A DNA stretch of 64,000 nt, from contig CP019882.1 in the NCBI GenBank assembly GCA_002007745.1, positions 4,774,001-4,838,000 of the forward strand, written 5' to 3'. Source of the stretch: Mycolicibacterium litorale. Lineage in GTDB: Bacteria; Actinomycetota; Actinomycetes; Mycobacteriales; Mycobacteriaceae. A program made the translations under genes and the position numbers. The notes beneath the pieces are model-generated. The model ran no database searches, had not been told where the DNA came from, and saw nothing but the letters and a program-made list of their open reading frames with translations. Shown here piece after piece: positions 47,349 through 56,232 of the stretch (its first letter is position 1; every line of letters begins with the position of its first letter).

Positions 47349-48481
47349 CAATGCCAGCGCAGCAGAACGAGTTCCGAGCAGAACCCGGGTCCCATCGCCA
47401 TCAGCACGCCGGGTCCGGGCGGCGGTGACTTGGCGATGGTGTCGCGCAGCACGTGCAGCACCGACGAGGACGAGATGTTGCCGATGTCGGCCAGCGAACG
47501 CCAGGTGAGTTCCAGTGCGTCATCGGGCAATTCGAGGCTGGCCATGATGGCTTCGATGATCTTGGGTCCGCCGGGGTGGCTGACCCAGGTGGCGATGTCG
47601 TCGAGGTCCAGGCCGTGCTCGCCCAGGAACCCGGTGACGTCGGCGCGCAGATACCGTTCGATGACGTCGGGCAGGTCCGCCGAAAGCACGAGGCGCAGAC
47701 CGGACGCGCCGACGTCCCAACCCATGGTGCGCAGCGAGTCCGGGTACAGATGGCTGCGGGAATCGAGCACGTCGGGTCCGGTGGCGCCGATCTGTTCGGC
47801 CCGCCGCTCCCCGACCGCGACCACGGCCGCGGCGCCGTCGGCGAACAGCGCGCTGCCCACCAGGCTGGCCATGTCGGGCTTGGCGCCCGGGTAGGTCAGC
47901 GAGCACAGTTCCACCGACACCAGCACAGCGACCCCATCGGGAGCGCCACGCAGATAATCGTGCAGGCGGGCCACTCCAGCCGCGCCGGCAACACAGCCGA
48001 GCCCGAACAGCGGGACCCGGCGGACGTCGGGCCGCATACCGAGTCGGCCGGCGATCCGCGCGTCCAGGGAGGGCACCGCGATGCCGGTGACCGTCGTCGA
48101 GACGATGAGGTCGACGTCGGCCGGGCGCAGACCGGCCTCCTCGAGCGCGCCCGCAACCGCCGCGGAGCCGAGTTCGACGGCGTTCTCGATGAACAGGTCG
48201 TTGGCTGCGCCGAAATCCGTCAGGTCGGGGTACTTCTCCAACGGCAGGATGAAGTGGCGGTTGTTCACCTTGGCGCTGCGGTGCAGGCTGCGGACGACCT
48301 CTTCGTGTTCGTCGTAGCCCGGAATCTTGATGAAGGCCTCGGTGATCTCTGCCTGACTGAAGCGGAGTGGGGGCAGTTCGCCCCGCACACCCGCGATCAC
48401 ACTGATCGGACGCATGCCATGAACACGACCACCGGCAGGTATCGGTTCACCACCCTCACGATCCAGCCCGTTGCTTGACAC
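47348..48481 (-). CDS. Type III polyketide synthase (chalcone synthase-like)
   Basis: A 377-residue homodimeric-type ketosynthase. Catalytic triad visible: Cys163 in FGLGCVAGAAG, His in SHPGGPK, Asn in GNISSSSV. The N-terminal RFSQAEITEAF and KVNNRHFILPLEKY match bacterial long-chain resorcinol/pyrone synthases. GTG 48481 lies one base after the MMPL stop; internal starts at 48424 or 48415 are possible. It is likely to condense malonyl units on a long acyl starter. The neighbours imply a methylated, oxidised phenolic lipid. Confidence 0.93.
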   Translation of the reverse strand: MSSNGLDREGGEPIPAGGRVHGMRPISVIAGVRGELPPLRFSQAEITEAFIKIPGYDEHEEVVRSLHRSAKVNNRHFILPLEKYPDLTDFGAANDLFIENAVELGSAAVAGALEEAGLRPADVDLIVSTTVTGIAVPSLDARIAGRLGMRPDVRRVPLFGLGCVAGAAGVARLHDYLRGAPDGVAVLVSVELCSLTYPGAKPDMASLVGSALFADGAAAVVAVGERRAEQIGATGPDVLDSRSHLYPDSLRTMGWDVGASGLRLVLSADLPDVIERYLRADVTGFLGEHGLDLDDIATWVSHPGGPKIIEAIMASLELPDDALELTWRSLADIGNISSSSVLHVLRDTIAKSPPPGPGVLMAMGPGFCSELVLLRWH

Positions 48482-48482
48482 G

Positions 48483-50768
48483 TCAATGAGTATGCCGGGC
48501 CGCGGGGGCTTCCGAAATGCCTAGCCTCTGATGCACCTTGACCAGCGGTTTCGGCGCCCACCAGTTCCACCGGCCCAGCACATGCATGAATGCGGGCACC
48601 AGGACCAGGCGCACCAGGGTGGCATCGGCGAGCACCGCCAATGCCAGCCCGAGCCCGAACATCCGCATGAACGACACGTGCGCGGCGATCAGCGCGGCGA
48701 ACGAGATGGCCATGATCAGCGCGGCAGCGGTGATCACCCGCCCGGTGTGGCCGACCCCGAGCGCGACGCTCTCGTCGTTGTCGGCGGCAGTCTGCGGGGA
48801 GGCCAGCCAGAACTCCCGGATCCGCGACACCAGGAACACCTCATAGTCCATGGACAGCCCGAACGCGATGCAGAACAACAGGACTGGCATGTTGGCCACC
48901 AACGTCCCGGTGGAGGTGGTGCCCAGCGCATTGAGGTTGCCGTCCTGGAAGATCCACACCAGTGCACCGAACGCCGCGGTCAGCGACAGGACGTTGAGCA
49001 CCAACGCTTTGGCGGGCAGGATCACGCTGCCGGTCAGCAGGAAGAGCAGCACCAGCATGATCACCGCGATCAGGCCCAGCACCAGCGGCAGCCGCGAGGT
49101 GATCGCCTGCACGCTGTCCCGGTTGGTCTGAGCGGTCCCGGCGAATTGGACGGCCCGGTCACCGGGGGTGCCCACGGCGTGCAGCCGGTCGAGTTGGTCC
49201 TCGGACTCGTCGGAGAACAGCGGCGCCGTACTCTCCACGGTCAGCAGCGCACTGCCGGATGCCAGCCCGGTCGCCGCCGCCGGCGGCCCGACGAGGTCGC
49301 CGGCGGCGAACTCCCCCATCGGCGCTGAGACCGCCGACACCTCGGGCACCCGCGACAGGTCGGCCGCGTATCGGGCGATCTGACCGTCGGACAGCCCGGC
49401 GGCGTCGGGGATCAGTACCGGAATGGCCGTCTCGAAGTTGTTGGCGAAATCGCTGCGCAGCTGATCACCGACCTGATGGGCAGACGCCGACGCGGGCAGC
49501 ACCCGATCATCGGGGAAGCCGGGCCGCACGCCGAGGAACGGGGCTCCGAGGATCAGCAGCACCACCACCCCGGCCAGCCCGATCGGCACCGCGCGTTTCA
49601 TCACGAATTTGGTTGAGCGGTACCAGAATTGTTGGTCGACCGGACGCGCAACGGGGTCGGGACGGCCGAACGCGCGACGGGCGAGGCGACGGACGTCGAG
49701 CGAATCCAGTCGGTCTCCCAGCAGTGTGATCGCCGCCGGGGTGATGACGATCGCGGCGAGGGCGGCGAACGCGACGGTGGCCACGCCGGCGTAGGCGAAC
49801 GACTTGAGGAAGTGCATGGGGAACAGGGCCATCGCCCCCATCGACAGGGCGACGGTGGTCGCGGAGAACAACACCGTGCGACCGGCCGACTCCATGGTCC
49901 GCACCAGTGCCTCGTCGTGATCCGAGCCGCCGGCGAGTTCGTCGCGGTAGCGGCTGATCATCAGCAGCGTGTAGTCGATGGCCAGGGCCAGACCCATCGC
50001 GGTGGTGAGGTTCAGCGCGAAGATCGAGACGTCGGTGAAGAACGTGGTCACCCGAAGGACGGCCAGGGCGCCCAGGATCGCCGTGAGGCCGACGGCGACC
50101 GGTAGCGCGGCGGCGAACAGCCCGCCGAACACCCACACCAGCACCAGGAAACTCAGTGGCACGGCGATCGATTCCATCAGCAGCAGATCGTGTTGCGATT
50201 GTTCGGTGACCTGCAGATTGACCATGGCCGTTCCGCCGGTGCGGATCACGATGCCGTCCCGGTCGCGGGTGATCCGGTCGGAGAGGTCCTTGGTGTAGGT
50301 CTGCTGGCTGCTGTCGTCACCGGTGATGCCGGCGACGATGAGCCCGGACTTGTGGTCGCGACTGACCAGGGCGGCCGCGGCCTTGGCCGGGGAGGTCCAC
50401 GCCGAGCTGATCCCGGCGACGTGTCCGGATCGCTTCAATTGATCGATGACATCGAGGGCGGCGGCCCGCCCGGCCGGGCTGTCGTAGCGGTCCGGCGCGG
50501 TGACGACGACGAGCAGCTGGACGTCACCCTGCCCGAATTTGTCGGTGAGCAACTGCGCGGCCTGTGACGACTGTGCGCCGGGATCGTTGAATCCGCTCGG
50601 GGACAGACTCTTGGCGACCGGAACGCCGAAGATGCCGATGGCCACCATGGCCAGCGCCACGATGGCGAGCACCCGCCGCGGCGCGGAGATGATTCGCCGG
50701 GCGATTCCTCGCAACAATGCTCTGTCCTCTGGTTTTTCAGCCCTGCGTTTTGGTGATAGGTACACCAT
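48483..50768 (-). CDS. MMPL/RND-family transporter of the PKS operon
   Basis: A 761-residue RND exporter with two six-helix halves and two extracytoplasmic loops. Proton-relay segments ALAIDYTLLMISRY (first half) and GLSMDYEVFLVSRIREF (second half) carry the conserved Asp-Tyr pairs. ATG 50768 lies 32 bases inside the preceding gene. No MmpS partner is beside it. By position it would move the polyketide lipid to the envelope. Confidence 0.92.
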   Translation of the reverse strand: MVYLSPKRRAEKPEDRALLRGIARRIISAPRRVLAIVALAMVAIGIFGVPVAKSLSPSGFNDPGAQSSQAAQLLTDKFGQGDVQLLVVVTAPDRYDSPAGRAAALDVIDQLKRSGHVAGISSAWTSPAKAAAALVSRDHKSGLIVAGITGDDSSQQTYTKDLSDRITRDRDGIVIRTGGTAMVNLQVTEQSQHDLLLMESIAVPLSFLVLVWVFGGLFAAALPVAVGLTAILGALAVLRVTTFFTDVSIFALNLTTAMGLALAIDYTLLMISRYRDELAGGSDHDEALVRTMESAGRTVLFSATTVALSMGAMALFPMHFLKSFAYAGVATVAFAALAAIVITPAAITLLGDRLDSLDVRRLARRAFGRPDPVARPVDQQFWYRSTKFVMKRAVPIGLAGVVVLLILGAPFLGVRPGFPDDRVLPASASAHQVGDQLRSDFANNFETAIPVLIPDAAGLSDGQIARYAADLSRVPEVSAVSAPMGEFAAGDLVGPPAAATGLASGSALLTVESTAPLFSDESEDQLDRLHAVGTPGDRAVQFAGTAQTNRDSVQAITSRLPLVLGLIAVIMLVLLFLLTGSVILPAKALVLNVLSLTAAFGALVWIFQDGNLNALGTTSTGTLVANMPVLLFCIAFGLSMDYEVFLVSRIREFWLASPQTAADNDESVALGVGHTGRVITAAALIMAISFAALIAAHVSFMRMFGLGLALAVLADATLVRLVLVPAFMHVLGRWNWWAPKPLVKVHQRLGISEAPAARHTH

Positions 50769-51570
50769 CGGCAGATCGTTGACAACGCTTACCCGGCTGT
50801 ACTTGCCGATACGACCACGGTAACCAGTACGGCACCCGGCGGGCGTAATCGGCGAACGCCGACCCGTACACGCGCCGATAGCGCGACTCTTTGAACAGCG
50901 GCCCCACCAGGCAATATGCCGTCAGTGTGAGGGCGACGACGAGCTGGTCGGGCGTCCAGGTCGGCACCGTCCACACGGTCAGGGTGAAGGCGACGTAGAT
51001 CGGTTGGCGGGTCAGCCGGAACAGGCCGGTGGTGGGCATCGGCGGAAAGCGCGGCGTGCGGCCGCGAAGCAGGGCGACCCAGCCCAGAGCGCCGGTCTGC
51101 AGCGAAAGGCCGGCGTCGTACATCGACCTGGCCAGCAGTAGCCAGGAGCCGGCATAGGCGGCCACGAGGACAGCCTCGGTGATACCGCCCGCCCGCCACC
51201 AGATCGTCCCGGACGGTGACCACAGGGCGAACAGCGCCAGCACCGCGAGCGCGGCGATGGTGGCGAACGTGGTGGGTGCCAGGGTGGCTCCCGTCCCCGG
51301 CGGGGCCAGCCGGGCCAACACCGCCCGGCCCCGATCGGTGAGCAACAGCGAGTGACCGGCGGGGAACTGAAGCAGCAGCGCCGCGTTGGCGATCCAACTC
51401 CAGGGCGTCACCAGAGAGCCCAACGAACGGCTCATGCCGAAGAACATCGCGACCATCATGGTGGCGACCCCCAGGATGAACGCGGTATGGCAGACGATGC
51501 CGTAGCCGATCGCCACGATCGCCCGACCGCGGCGATGTCGCGGACCTGATGCCGGTATCGATGCCCGCAC
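50737..51570 (-). CDS. Second membrane methyltransferase (NnrU/ICMT-like), first gene of the operon
   Basis: A 277-residue polytopic protein with six or so helices and an ICMT-like C-terminal signature (TTGLFRLTRQPIYVAFTLTVW, in two parts; ESRYRRVYGSAFADYARRV). GTG 51570 has a strong GGAGG nine bases upstream. It overlaps the MMPL gene by 32 bases and is divergent from the catechol-type O-methyltransferase, 47 bp away. It may be a second tailoring methyltransferase; the catalytic assignment is by resemblance only. Confidence 0.78.
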   Translation of the reverse strand: MRASIPASGPRHRRGRAIVAIGYGIVCHTAFILGVATMMVAMFFGMSRSLGSLVTPWSWIANAALLLQFPAGHSLLLTDRGRAVLARLAPPGTGATLAPTTFATIAALAVLALFALWSPSGTIWWRAGGITEAVLVAAYAGSWLLLARSMYDAGLSLQTGALGWVALLRGRTPRFPPMPTTGLFRLTRQPIYVAFTLTVWTVPTWTPDQLVVALTLTAYCLVGPLFKESRYRRVYGSAFADYARRVPYWLPWSYRQVQPGKRCQRSADGVPITKTQG

Positions 51571-51605
51571 GCAACCAACCTCCGGTGGCTCCCCCGCGCA
51601 CAACG

Positions 51606-51611
51606 TAGCGT
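51606..51611 (+). promoter_or_regulatory. -10 element for leaderless O-methyltransferase gene
   Basis: TAGCGT occupies -12 to -7 relative to the ATG at 51618, in the 47-bp divergent gap. Confidence 0.45.
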
Positions 51612-51617
51612 GACGGC

Positions 51618-52373
51618 ATGAGTCTTCGCCGGAAATTGCCGCTGTTGTTGCGGTGGTCGGTGCTGCGAACCGGTATCGGTATCCGCAACTTCAACCGGAC
51701 CGGTCAGATCGGCGACGGCCGGGAGGCTGCGGCGGCGGACTATGTCGAGGCCCATGCCCGCCGCGGCGACATCGACGATGTGCTGGCGAGGCTCGACGAA
51801 TATGCCTACGCGAAGTCGTTTCTGGTCAACATCGGAGACGAGAAGGGCCGGCTGCTCGACGCCGCCGTGCGTCGCGCGGCGCCGCGGGTGGCGATGGAAC
51901 TGGGCACTTACTGCGGCTACGGCGCCTTGCGGATCGCGCGTGCCGCCCCGGCGGCGCGGGTGTTGTCTGTTGAGCTGGCTCAGTCGAACGCCGAAGTGGC
52001 GCGGCGGATCTGGACTCACGCCGGCGTCGACGACCGCATCACATGCGTGGTGGGCACAATCGGCGACGGTGGACACACCCTCGACGTTCTGCGCGACGAT
52101 CACCAATTGGCTTCGGGCACACTGGATTTACTCTTCATCGACCACGACAAGAACGCCTACCTGGCCGATCTGCGCAGCATTGTCGAGCGCGGCTGGCTGC
52201 ATGCCGGCTCGATCGTCGTGGCCGACAACGTCGGGTTCCCCGGGTCGCCGCGATACCGGGCCTATATGCGCGAGCAGCAGGGTAAGGACTGGCAGACCGT
52301 GGAGCACCGCACCCATATGGAGTACCAGACGTTGGTGCCCGACCTGGTGCTGGAATCGGAATACCGGGGCTGA
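51618..52373 (+). CDS. Catechol O-methyltransferase-like SAM enzyme
   Basis: A 251-residue soluble methyltransferase closely patterned on mammalian-type COMT. SAM loop AMELGTYCGYGALRIA, metal/substrate site FIDHDKNAYLADL, and IVVADNVGFPGSP supplying the Asp-Asn metal ligands. Transcribed away from the PKS operon from a shared 47-bp region. A catechol or hydroxylated resorcinol from that pathway is a reasonable substrate; this is inference from context. Confidence 0.87.
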   Translation: MSLRRKLPLLLRWSVLRTGIGIRNFNRTGQIGDGREAAAADYVEAHARRGDIDDVLARLDEYAYAKSFLVNIGDEKGRLLDAAVRRAAPRVAMELGTYCGYGALRIARAAPAARVLSVELAQSNAEVARRIWTHAGVDDRITCVVGTIGDGGHTLDVLRDDHQLASGTLDLLFIDHDKNAYLADLRSIVERGWLHAGSIVVADNVGFPGSPRYRAYMREQQGKDWQTVEHRTHMEYQTLVPDLVLESEYRG

Positions 52374-52408
52374 ATCGGTGCCCTCCGCGGGATGCGGAGG
52401 GCACCGAT
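52374..52408. terminator. Bidirectional terminator hairpin
   Basis: ATCGGTGCCCTCCGC and GCGGAGGGCACCGAT form a perfect 15-bp stem with a five-base loop, exactly between two convergent genes. There is no U-tract on either strand. Confidence 0.8.
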
Positions 52409-52416
52409 GCCGTGTG

Positions 52417-53667
52417 TCAGGCTGCGGCCCGGTGGGCCCGCCTGCTGGCGGCGGCACCCTTCTTGGCCTGTGCCGCCGAGTTGCCGGTCGCGCCGGCGAC
52501 GGACGCATCGCCCACTGTCCGTACCGAACTGTCCCGCCGGGTGGGATGGCTGGCTGACTTCGCCGGTTCGGCCTTGTTGCCGTCCGTCAGATCGGTCGCG
52601 CTGTTCGACGAGCTGCTCCTGGAGTCGACGGTGTCGGCCGACCCGGTCGCGACTGCGCTGGCCGACCTGACTGTCGTCGAGGTGGTGTCGACCGTCGCGG
52701 CCGGTGGAGCCGGCAGGGCCCCCACGATGGCCTGCGCGACGTCGGTGACAGTGTTCTTCACGAAGGTCACGCCGGCCCGGGCGACGGAGACGACACCCTC
52801 TCGGACAGCGGCCACCACCTTGGTCAGATCACCGGTTTTGATGGCCTGCACCACGTTGTAGAGCGCGGTCTGGGGTGCCACGACCAGGTCACGGGCGTTG
52901 ACGAACAGCTGCGTGCCGAGCGAGGGATTGGGGCTGACCGCGATACCGTCCCAGCTCTGCAACGTCCATCCGGCCTCGGGGGTACCGGTCACCACCACGA
53001 CGGCGGTATTGCCCAAGGGGTGCGTCAGCAGGAGCCCGAGATCGGGGTTGTCGACGTTCATCATCGTCCACATCATGATGGTGGCGCCGTGCGAGAAGAC
53101 CACCGGATTGGTGTCGCCGTTGGCGACGACGCTCGCGATCGAATCGTTGACCCGCGCGTCGAACTCGTTGCCGTTCTCCCCCAGCGGGATCGGCACGGAA
53201 CGCAATCCGAGGGTCCACGCGACCGGGATCAGGAAGTAGCCGATCCGGCCCAAGCCGCTGTCGACGGGCGACCCCTCGAAGATGCCGGCGCCGATCTCGC
53301 GGAATCCGGCTTCTTGGTACACCGGAAGCTGCGGCTTGAGGGCTTCCAGCGGAGCGGCGGTCTGCTGGGTGCGGATCATGGTGGAGACGTAGATGCTGTC
53401 GTAACCGCCGGCGGCGAGCTGGGTGGCGACCGCGGCCGCCTGTTGTTCGCCCAGTTCGGTCAGCTCGGGCCCGGGCACCGTGGTGTCGATGCCGGCTCCG
53501 GCGATGTTGCCGTAGGACTCCCCGTGCCGCACCCAGGTGAGGGTGATCGTGTCGGCGGCCCAGGCCGGCAACGCCGACATCAGGAAGAGTCCGATCGTCG
53601 CGAGGACGGTCGCACAGCCCGTCAGTATTCGGCGTGGCCGCAGCCCAACCCGTGTGTGATCCCGCAT
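52417..53667 (-). CDS. Secreted histidine phosphatase-family protein
   Basis: A 416-residue exported protein: signal peptide ending SALPAWAADT, then a phosphoglycerate-mutase-like domain with RHG at 47-49 (WVRHGESYGN), ELTELGEQQA and the second catalytic His in VVFSHGATIMMW. After residue ~260 comes a helical segment and then a low-complexity Ala/Ser/Thr-rich tail of ~100 residues. ATG 53667 is preferred over the longer frame. Substrate unknown. Confidence 0.87.
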   Translation of the reverse strand: MRDHTRVGLRPRRILTGCATVLATIGLFLMSALPAWAADTITLTWVRHGESYGNIAGAGIDTTVPGPELTELGEQQAAAVATQLAAGGYDSIYVSTMIRTQQTAAPLEALKPQLPVYQEAGFREIGAGIFEGSPVDSGLGRIGYFLIPVAWTLGLRSVPIPLGENGNEFDARVNDSIASVVANGDTNPVVFSHGATIMMWTMMNVDNPDLGLLLTHPLGNTAVVVVTGTPEAGWTLQSWDGIAVSPNPSLGTQLFVNARDLVVAPQTALYNVVQAIKTGDLTKVVAAVREGVVSVARAGVTFVKNTVTDVAQAIVGALPAPPAATVDTTSTTVRSASAVATGSADTVDSRSSSSNSATDLTDGNKAEPAKSASHPTRRDSSVRTVGDASVAGATGNSAAQAKKGAAASRRAHRAAA

Positions 53668-53851
53668 CCCAACTCCGTCCGTCCCCCGACTGTGGTTTGC
53701 CACACAGCCACCAGCTGCTGTGCGCTCGGTCACACTACACAATCTGAAATCTGTCTACAAACACCCCGCTTGGTGTCGGCGGACTAACGATCTCGTTGAT
53801 TCTCGGCATCGACGGTCGCACCGCGGCACCGGCCGTGGTGTCGTGGATGAA

Positions 53852-54394
53852 ATGTCCTCTATTGCGATCCGTGCCGCCCGCGTTGCGGCGGCTGCGGCAT
53901 GCTCGGCATTGGCGTTCACCGCACTTCCGCATGCCGGCGCCGCGCCGGAGTTCGACTCCCAGGGCTACCTCGACTCGACCGCACGCTGTTCCGCGCCGGA
54001 CACCGCCGTGCTCTTCGGCAGCACCGACACGGCCCGGGTGGCGATCTGCAAGACCTCCGGCGGGAAATATCAATACCGCGGGGTGCGGGTACGCGACGGA
54101 GCCAAGCTGGTGTTATCGACCGCCAGCAATGGTGATGGCTCCTATGACGCCCAGAACGACGGCATCACCTATACCGTCAGCCCCAGCTCGTTGGTGATCA
54201 GTTCGGGCCGCAGCACCGTGCGCACCGAGTCGTGGGTGGACTTCCACGGACCCCAGACGGCGAGTTCGGGGAGCAGCTCCACCGCCGCGCCGACCACCAC
54301 GCCGACCACCGCGACACCGACGTCCACCACCCCGACGTCCACCACCCCGTTGCCTCCGCCGCTGCCCGCGGAGGTCGGCGGTAGCAGCCGTTGA
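53852..54394 (+). CDS. Secreted hypothetical protein with Thr/Pro tail
   Basis: A 180-residue exported protein: N-terminal signal (IRAARVAAAAACSALAFTALPHAGAAPEF), a beta-rich ~110-residue domain with two Cys (ARCSAPDTAVLFGS, VAICKTSGGKYQYRG), and a Thr/Ser/Pro-rich C-terminus. I recognise no named family; similar small secreted proteins are common in mycobacteria. It is divergent from the phosphatase gene. Confidence 0.75.
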   Translation: MSSIAIRAARVAAAAACSALAFTALPHAGAAPEFDSQGYLDSTARCSAPDTAVLFGSTDTARVAICKTSGGKYQYRGVRVRDGAKLVLSTASNGDGSYDAQNDGITYTVSPSSLVISSGRSTVRTESWVDFHGPQTASSGSSSTAAPTTTPTTATPTSTTPTSTTPLPPPLPAEVGGSSR

Positions 54395-54425
54395 CCCCTG
54401 ACGATCACCGGGTACGGATTCCCGG

Positions 54426-55214
54426 CTATCCGACCGGCTGCCTCAGCACCGCCACGGCCTCGTGCAGCGGATCCGACGTCGTCGCTATCCCGCCCACGTA
54501 GGGGTGCGACAACTCGAGAATGAGGAACAGGTTCGCCGCGACGATCAGGCCGACGATCGCCACCATCGGGTAGTGCATCGCGGTCTTCTCGACTCCGTAG
54601 ATCACCACGGTGCCCACCACCATGGCACTGGTCAGGAAGATCACGGCCCACAGCGGCCACGGCGGCCCGGAGTCCTCCCGCGCGGTCAGCAGCCGCACGG
54701 TGCGGGCCTGACTGATCTTGTCCAGGTTGGCGTAGGACGACGCCAACACGGTCTTCTGGGCGTCGGTGGCCACGGTGAGCTGTCCGTAGGCAGCCGACAA
54801 GCGCGCCAACGCCTCGTCGGCCTGCGGTGAGCGGGTTCCGTCACCGCCCCACTCGGCGATCGCCGTCTGCTCGTAGTCGAGTAGCGCCCGCCTGATGCGC
54901 TCTCCGTCGGTCTTGTCGAAAATCGCGGCATCCCTGGCCATTTCAATGGCAGCCGCTCCCTCGGCTCGTGCGTTGGCATCGGCGGTGTTGATCTGGCCCC
55001 ACATCGACGAGACGACGAATCCGATGAAGAAGGCGTAGATGAACCCGATGAAGCCGTAGGTGAACTTGGTGACGTCATTGTGCTCGTCGCCGGTGAGCAC
55101 GGGGAAGCGCCGCCGGACGCCCCGCACCACCAGCATCGCGCCGCCTGCGACCACGACAATCAGGCCGACGAGCAGCAACCCGGGTGGGATATGGCTCACC
55201 ATCCACCGGCTCAT
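54426..55214 (-). CDS. DUF4239-type membrane protein
   Basis: A 262-residue membrane protein: helix 1 (LLLVGLIVVVAGGAMLVV), helix 2 (YGFIGFIYAFFIGFVVSSMW), a soluble helical domain (residues about 85-180) and two C-terminal helices, as in DUF4239 (bestrophin-like) proteins. ATG 55214 has AGGGGGC upstream. It may form a small anion channel by analogy, but this is unproven. Confidence 0.82.
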   Translation of the reverse strand: MSRWMVSHIPPGLLLVGLIVVVAGGAMLVVRGVRRRFPVLTGDEHNDVTKFTYGFIGFIYAFFIGFVVSSMWGQINTADANARAEGAAAIEMARDAAIFDKTDGERIRRALLDYEQTAIAEWGGDGTRSPQADEALARLSAAYGQLTVATDAQKTVLASSYANLDKISQARTVRLLTAREDSGPPWPLWAVIFLTSAMVVGTVVIYGVEKTAMHYPMVAIVGLIVAANLFLILELSHPYVGGIATTSDPLHEAVAVLRQPVG

Positions 55215-55431
55215 CACTGCCCCCTGAATGTCGACGGTGCACCCGACCCTAGGCGGTGCCACGGTCCGTCGGCGCGCGTTCGGTGATCAGCCCCCGTCGT
55301 CCGATCGGTGGACGCGGCATTCCGCCGACATACCGTCTGACTGGCGGATATGGTCCGGACGTGAAATGGGCGACAGTGGATCTACCAACGGGCCGCGGCA
55401 GAGCACCCGACAACTCCGAAGGATCACGACC

Positions 55432-55563
55432 ATGAGCAGCGCGAAGAACACCACCGTCACCGTCGGCCGGCTCACGATCACCAGCTCGGCCGATCGCAGC
55501 GCCGAAGCGCTCTGCTTCAAGGCAGCAGCGAACGCGGCGCTCTGCTTCCGGCGGATCGGCTGA
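55432..55563 (+). CDS. 43-residue Cys-containing peptide, candidate RiPP precursor
   Basis: A short gene with AAGGA upstream of ATG 55432, ending three bases before the next gene. The peptide has a polar, Thr/Ser-rich N-terminal half (SSAKNTTVTVGRLTITSS) and a C-terminal half containing a doubled motif, EALCFKAAANAALCFRRIG, with two Ala-Leu-Cys-Phe units nine residues apart. The leader/core appearance and tight coupling to a partner gene suggest a modified or recognised peptide. No family is known to me; it could also be a small structural or regulatory peptide. Confidence 0.6.
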   Translation: MSSAKNTTVTVGRLTITSSADRSAEALCFKAAANAALCFRRIG

Positions 55564-55566
55564 CTC

Positions 55567-56232
55567 GTGACGGCGCTGGACGGTCGGCTGGACGAAGCCC
55601 TGGCCTTCGAGGCGCCATTCGTGATCGATCGACTCCTCCGGGATCGGGTCGCTGCCACTGTCGCCGAGGCCGAGGAGCTCTTCACCGAAGCCAAGCGGTA
55701 TCTCGTGCTGTGCGCGGCCACCCCTGAGCTGTCGTTCGGCATGCATTCGGCAATGGTCGACGAGGCCTGGCACACCTTCATCCTGTTCACCGGCGAGTAC
55801 ACCGGGTACGGCCATCGGTTCTTCGGCGACTATCTGCACCACGCGCCGGCCGGCCACGGCCCGGCCGGCACCACCGCCGACCGCGACGACGTCGCCTCGT
55901 TCGACGATTTCCGCCGCCGATACGAGGAGCTGTTCGGGCAGCCACTGCCTGCGGTCTGGTACGACGACACCAGCCTCACCCCGGCCCGGCGACTGATCAA
56001 CGACAACGCCGCGCCCTTGACTGTGCGCACCGACGACCACACTGTCATCCTCAGTGACACGGTGGGAACCACGATCCTGGCGGTCAACGAATTAGCTTGT
56101 GCAGCAGTCGAATTCATCGCACAGACCGACAGCTTCTACGTGCGGGAGTTGCCGGGCGGCCTCACCGACGAGGAGAAGGTCGCACTCGTCGCACCGTTGG
56201 TTCGCTGTGGTGTGCTACGTCTGGCGCCCTAG
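55567..56232 (+). CDS. GRDP-like protein paired with the small peptide
   Basis: A 221-residue cytosolic protein. Residues 64-92 (VDEAWHTFILFTGEYTGYGH, then RFFGDYLHHAP) match the pattern of the glycine-rich-domain-protein-like family (VDxxWHxHIL...FGxFxHH), with several conserved His/Asp residues. The C-terminal ~70 residues (TILAVNELACAAVEFIAQTD to VRCGVLRLAP) resemble a small winged-helix domain of the PqqD/RRE kind, which would suit peptide binding. GTG 55567 is three bases after the peptide stop. Function unknown. Confidence 0.72.
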   Translation: MTALDGRLDEALAFEAPFVIDRLLRDRVAATVAEAEELFTEAKRYLVLCAATPELSFGMHSAMVDEAWHTFILFTGEYTGYGHRFFGDYLHHAPAGHGPAGTTADRDDVASFDDFRRRYEELFGQPLPAVWYDDTSLTPARRLINDNAAPLTVRTDDHTVILSDTVGTTILAVNELACAAVEFIAQTDSFYVRELPGGLTDEEKVALVAPLVRCGVLRLAP

